From the NCBI GenBank assembly GCA_965198915.1, contig CBDAQC010000002.1, positions 496,001 to 560,000 of the forward strand: a DNA stretch of 64,000 nt. The letters run 5' to 3'. Position 1 is the stretch's first letter, and every line of letters begins with the position of its first letter. Source of the DNA: BOG-908 sp965198915 (GTDB lineage: Bacteria > Pseudomonadota > Alphaproteobacteria > Acetobacterales > Acetobacteraceae). This document shows, one piece after another, positions 10,321 through 17,838 of this stretch. The notes below the pieces were generated by a model that saw nothing but the letters and a program-made list of their open reading frames with translations, ran no database searches and was not told the DNA's origin. The translations under genes and the position numbers were made by a program.

Positions 10321-12339
10321 TTATTTGGCCGCGGCGGCCGCCGCGTTGATGAAGGACAGCCCGTTCGGCACTCCGAAGCCGGTGGCGTCGTCCCAACCAG
10401 GCATTGCCATCAGCGATGAATCCGACCCGAAGCTGAGGTCGATCTTCACGTCGATGCCCACCTCCGGCGAGGTGATCTGCACCGCCGTGCCGACGAACCC
10501 GTTTGGCTGGGTGGCGGTCAGCCCGAGCAGGGCCGCGGCACTGTAGTAGGTGGAAGCGGTGCCGACCCCGAACGTGCCGGACAGGTTGTTGAGCGTCGCC
10601 GGGATGGGCACTATGTCACGCAGGCTGCCGGCCGGCATGGCGGCGATGATCGGCGCGGCCTGGCCCAGACTGGCGCCCGCCGCCTGGTCCGCCAGCGCCC
10701 ACAGGCCCGAGAAGACCGGGCTGGACACGCTGGTGCCGCCGATGACCTCGGCCACGGACTGCGTGCCGTCGTAGTTTGGGGTGACTATGATAACCCCGGT
10801 GAAAGGATCGGCCACGGCTGAGACGTCAGGCAACTGGCGCCCGGTGCCTGGCAGCGCGTTCTGCCAGTGCGGCTTCTCCAGATAGGCGCTCTCGCCGCCG
10901 CCGCCGCCCTGGTCGAAGCCGCCGGGGGTCGGTGGAACGGCGATGCCGCTGATGTCGCCGAGGAAGGTCTGGTTGGTGCCCCAGGCGCTCTCGACCGGGC
11001 CGTTGTCGCCGGGAACGCCCAGGCTGGTGCCGCCCACGCCGGTGGCGAATGGCGAGTCGGCCGGAATGGAAGCGGCGCCGTAGGGGGTGCCCACGCCGTT
11101 ATCGCCGCTGTCACCTGTGGAGACGTTGACTGCGATCCCCTGAGCGGCGGCCTGCGCGATGACGCTGTTGAAGGCGCGCGCGGTGGCCGGGCCGAAATCG
11201 GCTTCCGGATAGCCGTAGCTGTTGGAGATCACCTCACCTAGTTTGTGGCTGATTGCGTAGTGCAGCGCGTAGGCGAGCTCGTCCGCATCGTCGCTGGGCG
11301 CCACAACGAGGACAATCTTGGCCTGCGGCGCCATCGCGTGCGCCCACTCGACGTCCAGCGAGATCTCCACCGGCCAGCCGGTAGGGTAGGGGTTGGCGAT
11401 CGGCGGACCGTCCGGATAGACGGTCTGGAAGTTGGCGTCCGTGAGCGGCGCCAGGCCCATCATTTTCGAGAACGTGTTGGCGTCCGACTGTATCGTGGGT
11501 GAGCCGTAGGCATCCACCAGCACGATCGTCTGGCCCTCGCCCTTGTAGCCGGCGGCGTAGGCGGCGGCCAGGCCGTAATGGGCGGCGATGTCATGGGCGG
11601 TGTAGCCGCACGTGGCCTTGGCCGGATACAGGCCGGTGGCGATGTAGCCGGGTCCGCTCACGTTCAGGTGGTCTGCGCCACCTGGCGCGAAATGCGCGGC
11701 CACGATGTGCTCGTGCGGCTTGAAGCATTGCGTGGTGAAGGTGGTGGCCGGGTTGGCGGCGTCGCTCAGTGCCATCTGCACCGGCTTGCCGGTGGCCAGG
11801 TTGATCTGGTGCAGAACGTAGGGACGCATCGGCACCGTGGATAGGCCTGTTACACCGGCCACCAACTCGCCGCCAGCGCCGACGAAACGGGGTTCCGCCT
11901 GGGTGATCCTGTAGCGGCCGGACGGTCCCTGCACGTCACGCAAATTGGTGGCGAATGCCGCCTCAATGCTGTGCGCCGGGCCGGTCACACGCAGGGCGTC
12001 GCCCTGCTCGCCGCGCGGCACCACCGTCAGCCCCGCTGCCTTCAACGATTCGACCAGCCTTGCCACGTCCTGTTGGTCCGGACCTGCCGCTGCCAGATCG
12101 GCCGGCGTCATCCAGCGGTGGTAGTCGGGCGAGCCCACCGTCATCCGGCGAGCGGCGGCGGCCTGGAACGCCGCTTCGTCATGCGGCTTCAGCCAGAGCG
12201 TCGCGGTGATCTGGGTCTGCGGCGCGGTGGCGCCGGCATCCTGGAAGCCGGGGGGCGCTGCTTGCGCGGCCGTGGCCAGGAACGTCCCGGCGGACGTCAG
12301 CAGGGCAAAGCGCGAAACGTGGCCGTTCGACTTAGTCAA
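10321..12339 (-). CDS. Secreted S53 family peptidase (sedolisin / pro-kumamolisin type)
   Basis: The product is 672 aa. A signal peptide (MTKSNGHVSRFALLTSAGTF, then AxA) is followed by a pro-kumamolisin activation domain (about 30-190). The subtilisin-like catalytic domain comes next. The S53 triad is visible: Glu325 and Asp329 in VEISLDVEW, and Ser537 in GGTSVSSP. The oxyanion Asp lies in STGDSGDNG. These are acid-active carboxyl-serine endopeptidases, which fits an acidophilic or acid-producing organism. The start is TTG at 12339 with AGGAG seven to eight bases upstream. Nothing obvious in the surroundings indicates a specific substrate. It is convergent with the second beta-helix gene. Confidence 0.92.
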   Translation of the reverse strand: MTKSNGHVSRFALLTSAGTFLATAAQAAPPGFQDAGATAPQTQITATLWLKPHDEAAFQAAAARRMTVGSPDYHRWMTPADLAAAGPDQQDVARLVESLKAAGLTVVPRGEQGDALRVTGPAHSIEAAFATNLRDVQGPSGRYRITQAEPRFVGAGGELVAGVTGLSTVPMRPYVLHQINLATGKPVQMALSDAANPATTFTTQCFKPHEHIVAAHFAPGGADHLNVSGPGYIATGLYPAKATCGYTAHDIAAHYGLAAAYAAGYKGEGQTIVLVDAYGSPTIQSDANTFSKMMGLAPLTDANFQTVYPDGPPIANPYPTGWPVEISLDVEWAHAMAPQAKIVLVVAPSDDADELAYALHYAISHKLGEVISNSYGYPEADFGPATARAFNSVIAQAAAQGIAVNVSTGDSGDNGVGTPYGAASIPADSPFATGVGGTSLGVPGDNGPVESAWGTNQTFLGDISGIAVPPTPGGFDQGGGGGESAYLEKPHWQNALPGTGRQLPDVSAVADPFTGVIIVTPNYDGTQSVAEVIGGTSVSSPVFSGLWALADQAAGASLGQAAPIIAAMPAGSLRDIVPIPATLNNLSGTFGVGTASTYYSAAALLGLTATQPNGFVGTAVQITSPEVGIDVKIDLSFGSDSSLMAMPGWDDATGFGVPNGLSFINAAAAAAK

Positions 12340-12469
12340 TGTGTTTGCTCCTGGAATGGAGCGGTTAGAAACCAGCAAAGCAGCGGCCGCGTCAATCTCG
12401 GCCGCTACAGGGCTAAGAACCGGCCGGCAGCAAGGAAGCTCCCGCGCCAGGAAGACGGATGGCTTCGAC

Positions 12470-12536
12470 GTCCCGCGACAGCGGACCAGAAGCACTTTGC
12501 TTCTTTTTCTCGAAAAAGAAGGTTTTGCTTCCTTCG
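12470..12536. repeat. Family A palindromic repeat, copy A2 (single arm)
   Basis: CGCGACAGCGGACC is followed by an AT-rich hairpin, TTCTTTTTCTCGAAAAAGAA, then GGTTTTGCTTCC. It is almost the same as copy A1. It lies between the 5' end of the S53 peptidase gene and the 3' end of gfa. Confidence 0.75.
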
Positions 12537-12611
12537 CTCAACCAGCAAAGTCAGCATTAGCGGGGTGCGAAGGATTCCGTAGCAGCACAGGACCCTTCGC
12601 CCCGCATGCAG

Positions 12612-13196
12612 CTAGGCGGCGGCCTGCACGCCCGCCAGTTTGGCCGCCTGCGTTGCCAGTGCGTCCATCAAAGGCGGCGACAGGCAATCATAGGGCGTCA
12701 GCCCAAGCTCGGTCAGCCTTTCGCGCAACGCGGGTGTGTGGCTGGGCGGAACGCCGCCCTCGATCACCGACGAGACGAACGCGGCAAAGCCGGGCGCCGC
12801 GAAACCGGGCTTGTCGGCCAGTTCGGTATGGATGAAATCCAGGCCGTAGAAAGCATGATCGCGGTTTTCGATGCGGCCGTACATGTGCACGCCGCACCCA
12901 GTGCAGGCGTAGCGCTGGATAGGTGCGGCGGGATTGACCACGTGCAGCTTTTGGCCGTTTGCGATGACCTCCACCTTGTCGCGTGAGACGACAGCGATCT
13001 GCGAGAAGATTGCGCCATCCGGCTTCCAGCACTTGGTGCAGCCGCACACGTGATTATGCGCACATTGCGCGCCGATGCGGACTTTCACGGGATCGGTGCT
13101 GCAATGGCAGGTGAGGACGGCCCCGGTGAAATTCGCATCGTCCGCGTGTTTGACGCCATCATCCACGGCTGGATGAATCAGGACTTTATCCGGCAT
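12612..13196 (-). CDS. gfa: S-(hydroxymethyl)glutathione synthase (glutathione-dependent formaldehyde-activating enzyme)
   Basis: The product is 194 aa, the usual Gfa length. Gfa speeds the condensation of formaldehyde with glutathione. The zinc-binding Cys clusters of the GFA fold are visible: TCHCST near residue 31, CGCTKCWK near 53, and CTGCGVHMYGRIE near 100. The C-terminal half matches full-length Gfa, not the shorter generic GFA-domain proteins. fghA lies upstream on the same strand, 101 bp away, and adhC/frmA is about 15 kb away. The three enzymes of the glutathione formaldehyde route are thus present but dispersed. The ATG at 13196 has AAGGA 11 bases upstream, a somewhat long spacing. 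Confidence 0.93.
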   Translation of the reverse strand: MPDKVLIHPAVDDGVKHADDANFTGAVLTCHCSTDPVKVRIGAQCAHNHVCGCTKCWKPDGAIFSQIAVVSRDKVEVIANGQKLHVVNPAAPIQRYACTGCGVHMYGRIENRDHAFYGLDFIHTELADKPGFAAPGFAAFVSSVIEGGVPPSHTPALRERLTELGLTPYDCLSPPLMDALATQAAKLAGVQAAA

Positions 13197-13297
13197 GAGT
13201 TCTTGATTCCTTTGTATGCGGGCGGCCAGAGTGGCGCCTCATGTGACGCCGAGGCGGCCTGATTTGCCACATTCGGCGCGGCGGCTTGCGCCTGATA

Positions 13298-14140
13298 TCA
13301 GGCCAGCGCCTGTGCATGATAGCGAAGATGGTCCTCAATGAAACTAGCAATAAAGTAGTACGAGTGGTCGTAGCCTTCTTGCCGGCGCAGGTTCAGCTTT
13401 ATGCCGGCGGACGCGCATGCCGCTTCCAGCAGCTCGGGCTTGAGCTGGTTGACCAGGAAATTGTCGGCCAGCCCCTGGTCCACCAGCAGCGCGGGGATAC
13501 GGTGGCCGTCCTCAATCAGGGCCGTGCTGTCATAGGCGCGCCACGCGGATTGGTCCGGGCCCAGATAGCCTGACAGCGCCTTCTGTCCCCAGGGACAATT
13601 GATCGGCGAGGCGATCGGGGCGAAGGCGGAGACGGCGCGAAACCGCCCGGGATTGCGCAACGCGATGGTGATGGCGCCGTGGCCGCCCATCGAATGCCCG
13701 CTGATCGATTGCCGGTCCATGTCCGCCGGCAAGTTGGCCGCGACCAGCGCGGGCAGTTCGTTCTCGATATAGGCGCGCATGCGATAATTCGCAGCATAGG
13801 GCGCCACCGTGGCATCGACGTAGAACCCGGCGCCCAGGCCGAAATCGTAGCTGCCTGCGGGATCGCCGGGGACACCCTCTCCGCGCGGGCTGGTGTCCGG
13901 TGCTATGAGGATCAGGCCCAGCTCGGCCGCCACGCGCTGCGCGCCTGCTTTTACCGTAAAATTCTCCTCGGTGCAGGTCAGCCCGGAGAGGAACCAGAAG
14001 ACCGGCACGCGTCCGTGTTCAGCCTGTGGCGGGACGTAGGCGGCAAAACGCATTGGCGTTCCGGTTTCGCTGGACTGGTGCCGGAACACGGTTTGTGTGC
14101 CGCCGAAGCTGCGGTTTTTCGAGATCACTTCCAGCGTCAT
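13298..14140 (-). CDS. fghA: S-formylglutathione hydrolase
   Basis: The product is 280 aa. It hydrolyses S-formylglutathione to formate and glutathione, the last step of glutathione-linked formaldehyde oxidation. It belongs to the esterase D family of alpha/beta hydrolases. The nucleophile is Ser150 in GHSMGGHGA, the acid is in DQGLADNFL, and the His is in GYDHSYYFI. The ATG at 14140 (MTLEVISKNRSFGG, the usual N-terminus) has AGGA seven bases upstream; the frame is open further upstream but is not conserved. It precedes gfa on the same strand. A LuxR-type regulator is divergent from it. Confidence 0.95.
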   Translation of the reverse strand: MTLEVISKNRSFGGTQTVFRHQSSETGTPMRFAAYVPPQAEHGRVPVFWFLSGLTCTEENFTVKAGAQRVAAELGLILIAPDTSPRGEGVPGDPAGSYDFGLGAGFYVDATVAPYAANYRMRAYIENELPALVAANLPADMDRQSISGHSMGGHGAITIALRNPGRFRAVSAFAPIASPINCPWGQKALSGYLGPDQSAWRAYDSTALIEDGHRIPALLVDQGLADNFLVNQLKPELLEAACASAGIKLNLRRQEGYDHSYYFIASFIEDHLRYHAQALA

Positions 14141-14390
14141 GAGAAATCCTGTTGAGGTGTGAGGCAAGCAAGGGGTCGGACCGGCCCACCGGCAAGGCGC
14201 CGTTGAAAGCACATCCCGCAAACTGTCGCAAAGCGGCTACACTTTGAGCCGGCCGAGAAATTCGGGGGGATTGCAAGGTGCAAGCGCCCGGTCAAGCTGA
14301 CGCGCAACCGACATGGCGCACGAAGATGCCGTACGGAGTTTATCAGCCAGACGGTGAAGGTGCGTCACCGGAGCTGACGGGGAGATTGCC

Positions 14391-15056
14391 TTGGGCCGGG
14401 TGTTGATTGCCGACGAACAGCCGCTTTTCCGTCATGCGTTGCGCGGCGTGCTGGAGCAGTTCTCTGCCGAGAACTGGCATTTCGCCTGCCAGGAGGCGAG
14501 TTCCTTCGCGGCCCTGATGCGGCTGGCCGATGATGACGATGATCTGGACGCCGTGCTGCTGGATTTGTCGCTGCTGCGGCATCAGGGGTACGCGGAGCTG
14601 GTGGCGCTGCGTAGCAAGCTGCCTTCGGTGCCGGTTATCGTGTTTTCCGCCGGGGATAACGCCGAGAAAGTGCGCATGTGCGTGACCTGCGGTGTGATGG
14701 GCTTCGTCTGCAAGTCCTCGAGTCGCGAGGAAGTAATAGCAGCTTTGCGCACCGTCTTCGATGGCGGAATATCCCTCCCGCGTGGCGATCTTTCGCCGGC
14801 GCCGGACGCGCTCAGGCGCAGGACGGCCGGGGAGGACCAGGAATGCGGCTCGCTGAGTGACCGACAGGCGGCGGTGCTGCACCTGGTGACGGACGGAAAA
14901 TCCAACAAGCAGATCGCCTGGGAGCTGTCCATCAGCGAGACGACCGTGAAGGCCCACATGACGGCGATCTTGCGCAAACTCGGCGTCAACAGTCGGGCGC
15001 AGGCGATCGTGCTGCTGCAACGCCGGCCGGTTTGTGACGTCCTGCCATACTGCTAG
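14391..15056 (+). CDS. LuxR/NarL-family response regulator
   Basis: The product is 221 aa. It has an N-terminal receiver domain with acidic pocket Asp8/Glu9, phospho-acceptor Asp58 in DAVLLDLSLL, and the conserved Lys near 112 (VCKSSS). A C-terminal LuxR-type helix-turn-helix follows (LSDRQAAVLHLVTDGKSNKQ, then ETTVKAHMTAILRKLGV). The start is TTG at 14391 after GGGGAG. No sensor kinase is adjacent, so its partner is encoded elsewhere. It sits between the formaldehyde genes and the xox cluster and is divergent from fghA. That makes it a candidate regulator of C1 metabolism, by position only. Confidence 0.85.
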   Translation: MGRVLIADEQPLFRHALRGVLEQFSAENWHFACQEASSFAALMRLADDDDDLDAVLLDLSLLRHQGYAELVALRSKLPSVPVIVFSAGDNAEKVRMCVTCGVMGFVCKSSSREEVIAALRTVFDGGISLPRGDLSPAPDALRRRTAGEDQECGSLSDRQAAVLHLVTDGKSNKQIAWELSISETTVKAHMTAILRKLGVNSRAQAIVLLQRRPVCDVLPYC

Positions 15057-15141
15057 GGCAATGTCAGCCGATCGGAGGTTGAGAACGCCTGGATCCCACT
15101 GGCGCCGCCTTGCTGCAGCCGGCGCCTAAAGCCGGCCAGCC

Positions 15142-15648
15142 TTAGTGCTGCGCCGGCGCCGCGATCGCGCTGGCCATCATCTCTCCCACATAATCCGCCG
15201 CGTGCTGCCAAGCGTCGTCGCTGTCGCCACGGAACGTCACCGTGCGTGACAGCGCAGCCTTGCCGGTTGCGGTATCCATCACGCCTATTTCGCCCCACTG
15301 TATCAGGGTGCTCATCTTTCGCACGCCGCCGAAGACCACGAACTGCGCGTCCTCGGCCTTTGCCGCGGCGATGATGCCGGACTGGTCGAGCTCGTTGGCG
15401 GAACACGGCGTGGCCTTGCAGGCCAGCGGTATAGGGGCGAAACGCGTGTTCTTCTTCAGATCGTCGATTATCGCCGCCTTGAAGGCGCGCAGGCGTTCGG
15501 CATGGGCGGCGCGCTGGTCAGTGACCTCGCCGGACGAGTCCGTGTAGTCGAAATCGGCGACGGCGACGCGCACGGGCTCTGCCCGAAGAGGCTGAGCCAG
15601 CAGCAGGAAGAGTGCGGCTGCAGAGCTGGCGAGGTCGCGGTTTTTCAC
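15142..15648 (-). CDS. Exported DUF2380-type protein, last gene of the xox series
   Basis: The product is 168 aa with a signal peptide (about 1-23, AQPLRA-EP). The mature part contains VAVADFDYTDSSGE near the start and QFVVFGGVRKMSTLIQWGEI in the centre. This is the pattern of the DUF2380/DUF3280 families found next to PQQ-dependent methanol-oxidation genes in methylotrophs. The biochemical role is not known. It lies 101 bp downstream of the CXXCW gene on the same strand. It may still belong to the xoxF-G-J transcription unit, or have its own promoter in the gap. Confidence 0.72.
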   Translation of the reverse strand: MKNRDLASSAAALFLLLAQPLRAEPVRVAVADFDYTDSSGEVTDQRAAHAERLRAFKAAIIDDLKKNTRFAPIPLACKATPCSANELDQSGIIAAAKAEDAQFVVFGGVRKMSTLIQWGEIGVMDTATGKAALSRTVTFRGDSDDAWQHAADYVGEMMASAIAAPAQH

Positions 15649-15749
15649 AGACTAGACTCCCTAATACTTCGCTAGTTTCACGCCGGCCCGTATCGCTGCA
15701 GCGTGCCCGCGGAGAACAACAGAAGCGGCACACCAGACGTGAATGGTAG

Positions 15750-16343
15750 TCACCAGGCCGGCAGGGTAACAACTGTGGGATGGCCGGCGGCACTCCAGCC
15801 GTCCACGCCATCCGGATACCAGATCACTCCGGTGTAGCCATATCCTTTAGCCCGCTTGGCGGCATTCCAGCTCATCCAGCAATGCGACAGGCAGGTGAAC
15901 ACCAGCCTCGCCCGCAGGTTACCACCGGTGAGCGCCGCCAGTCTGGCGCGAAACCGTGACTCGATCTCCGGGTTCAGCGCACCGCGGCCGATATCGGGGA
16001 GCCAGATGCTGCCCGGTATGGCCCGGTGCGGCTGTACCAGCCGCGGCAGCCCGGGCCGCGCGTCCGGTGGCGGCACCGGAGCTGGCAACACGTCGATGAC
16101 AAGGGGATGCTCCCTGGCCAGCAAGGCCGCGAGGGCGTCCGTATGTATGACACTTGCACCCTGCAAGGTGGCGGGCACCTCGCCTTTGTAGTGATCCATG
16201 CGAAACTGAGACGGCTCTGGCGCTTGCGCGCGCACGGCCTGGGCGGTCAGCAGGCACAGCACGGCGAGGGCTGCAGCACAAAGCGAGCAGGACCGAAAGG
16301 CCTTCGTCCCGCCGAACCCGACTTTTTCGGTCAGCTCTGACAC
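15750..16343 (-). CDS. PQQ-dependent catabolism-associated CXXCW-motif protein (rhodanese-like)
   Basis: The product is 197 aa with an N-terminal signal or anchor (hydrophobic about 18-38, AQAVRAQA). The C-terminal rhodanese-like domain carries the diagnostic CLSHCW motif after FT. This motif defines the family that co-occurs with PQQ-dependent methanol and ethanol dehydrogenases. The role is probably redox or sulfur chemistry in the periplasm that supports the quinoprotein system; the substrate is unknown. It begins 17 bp after xoxJ on the same strand, so the two are almost certainly co-transcribed. Confidence 0.85.
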   Translation of the reverse strand: MSELTEKVGFGGTKAFRSCSLCAAALAVLCLLTAQAVRAQAPEPSQFRMDHYKGEVPATLQGASVIHTDALAALLAREHPLVIDVLPAPVPPPDARPGLPRLVQPHRAIPGSIWLPDIGRGALNPEIESRFRARLAALTGGNLRARLVFTCLSHCWMSWNAAKRAKGYGYTGVIWYPDGVDGWSAAGHPTVVTLPAW

Positions 16344-16360
16344 GGGACGTGCCTGGTCTT

Positions 16361-17218
16361 CTATGGAGCAGGCGGCGCAGGCGCTGGCTTGTTCTCTGCC
16401 AACGGCCTGTCCTGCTCGTCCAGCAGAGGGATGTTGTAGTCGTGCAGGATCGCCAGTATCTGCGGTTGCTCCTTGGCGATCACCTTGTTCAGCCGCCGGC
16501 GGAACTCGACGTCACCGGAGCGCACGCCCATGGCGATGTGATAATCCAGGCGTACTTTGGCATCTTCCGGATTGAGGAAGGTGATACGCAGATTGTCGTG
16601 GTCGACCTTGTCGTAATATCCGGCGATAGGGCCCCATACCAGGCCAACATCGACGTGTCCGGCAGCTACATCCTGGACGAGCTGGTGTGCCGGTTGCCTT
16701 ACGCGTGTGTCGACCATCAGGTCGTAGATGGACGTCTGGTCCATCAGATTGTGCTGCACGATCAGGTTCGTGGGCGGCGTTGCGCCCACTATGCCGAAAC
16801 GGCGCGCCGCCAGGTGCCAGTCGCTGACTTTGTCGGTGGTCACGTTGTCGGCCTGCCGGGTGAGCATGACGTAGCCAGTGTGATAATAGGCATCCGTCGT
16901 GGCCATATCCTCTACGCCCGCAACCGTGCCCATGATCACGTCACAGCGATGCTGCATCAGCGTGGCGCGCACGAATCCCTGGGAGTCAGGGAACCATGTG
17001 TAGGACAGCTTGAGGTCAAGATCATGCGCCACCAGCGACGCGATCTTGTTCTCGAACCCCTGCTGCTGTTCGTTGGAGAACGGCAGATCATGCGGATCTG
17101 CGCAGACGCGCAACTCGGTCTGCGACACTAGGTCAGGCGATTGCTGGGCGAGGGAAGGGGACGCGGCAAGCAGGCACGCCGCGCCGAACAGCGCGGCGGC
17201 GGAACCAGTGTGGGGCAT
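16361..17218 (-). CDS. xoxJ: XoxJ/MxaJ-like periplasmic binding protein
   Basis: The product is 285 aa with a signal peptide (about 1-24, SPSLAQQ). It is a bacterial extracellular solute-binding family 3 fold with ELRVCADPHDLPFSNEQQQG at the start of the mature domain. XoxJ proteins accompany lanthanide methanol dehydrogenases. They are thought to help activate or assemble XoxF in the periplasm, and not to feed a transporter. No ABC permease is adjacent, which agrees with that role. The Pro/Ala-rich C-terminal tail is not conserved. It starts 8 bp after xoxG, so xoxG and xoxJ form one unit. Confidence 0.9.
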   Translation of the reverse strand: MPHTGSAAALFGAACLLAASPSLAQQSPDLVSQTELRVCADPHDLPFSNEQQQGFENKIASLVAHDLDLKLSYTWFPDSQGFVRATLMQHRCDVIMGTVAGVEDMATTDAYYHTGYVMLTRQADNVTTDKVSDWHLAARRFGIVGATPPTNLIVQHNLMDQTSIYDLMVDTRVRQPAHQLVQDVAAGHVDVGLVWGPIAGYYDKVDHDNLRITFLNPEDAKVRLDYHIAMGVRSGDVEFRRRLNKVIAKEQPQILAILHDYNIPLLDEQDRPLAENKPAPAPPAP

Positions 17219-17226
17219 GCTTGCTA

Positions 17227-17664
17227 TCAGGGCTCCATGTGCTCGGGATGGCCGCGGCCGAGCGCGCCGTCCGAACGCGCCTTCAGATAGGCATAGATGT
17301 TGTCGAGGTTTTCGACCACGTCTTCGTTCGTGCCGAATGCCGGCATGACCTTCTGGCTTGCCGTGTTGACGTCCTTGCGGCCGTTGATGACGGTGCCTTC
17401 CATCTGGTCCTTGCTCAGCGTCTTAAGGCTGTCGGTCAGGTTGGGGGCGTAAGAGCTGCCCAGGCCATCGGGACCGTGGCAACGCATGCACTGGTCACCG
17501 TAATACAGGTAGCCCTTGTAGGTGCCCATATCGACCTTGCCGTCCTTGACGGTATAGGGCTTTGCGTCAACGGCATCCGTAGCCGACAGGGCCGGCTTCG
17601 ATGCAAACGCCAGACAGGCAACGGCCAGGGCCGCGAAAGAGAGAGATATAGTCGGCAACTTCAT
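17227..17664 (-). CDS. xoxG: XoxG-type cytochrome c, electron acceptor of XoxF
   Basis: The product is 145 aa. A signal peptide (MKLPTISLSFAALAVACLAF, then SKPALS-A) precedes one haem site, CMRCH. The family-specific stretch YTVKDGKVDMGTYKGYLYYG lies before the haem and DNIYAYLKARSDGALGRGHP closes the protein. XoxG takes electrons from the PQQ of XoxF. The start at 17664 is preferred over upstream in-frame starts because GGAG lies eight bases before it and the signal peptide begins here. A strong terminator separates it from xoxF (17784-17821), so it may be expressed by partial read-through or from its own promoter. A paralogue lies at 54671-55057. Confidence 0.92.
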   Translation of the reverse strand: MKLPTISLSFAALAVACLAFASKPALSATDAVDAKPYTVKDGKVDMGTYKGYLYYGDQCMRCHGPDGLGSSYAPNLTDSLKTLSKDQMEGTVINGRKDVNTASQKVMPAFGTNEDVVENLDNIYAYLKARSDGALGRGHPEHMEP

Positions 17665-17783
17665 GCGAGTCTCCATGACGGCGATACTCGGGGCGGCGAA
17701 CCTGACGCCCTGGCAAAGCAAAGAGGTATCAAGACAATAACCCTGAACGGGTCGATCAGCTTTCCGGTAAAACGAAGGCGATG

Positions 17784-17821
17784 AAAAAAAAGCCTCGCCG
17801 GTGCGTGAACACCGGCGAGGC
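17784..17821 (-). terminator. Rho-independent terminator downstream of xoxF
   Basis: A perfect 12-bp stem (GCCTCGCCGGTG / CACCGGCGAGGC) with a 6-nt loop is followed, on the minus strand, by eight T residues. It lies 18 bp past the xoxF stop and before xoxG. It probably makes xoxF mRNA far more abundant than xoxGJ mRNA. Confidence 0.9.
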
Positions 17822-17838
17822 GGGTGATCAGCCCGAAA

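Noticed and set aside
16154..17131. A 325-codon plus-strand frame opposite xoxJ
   Set aside because: The minus-strand genes match known xox families with tight spacing; the plus frame is featureless.
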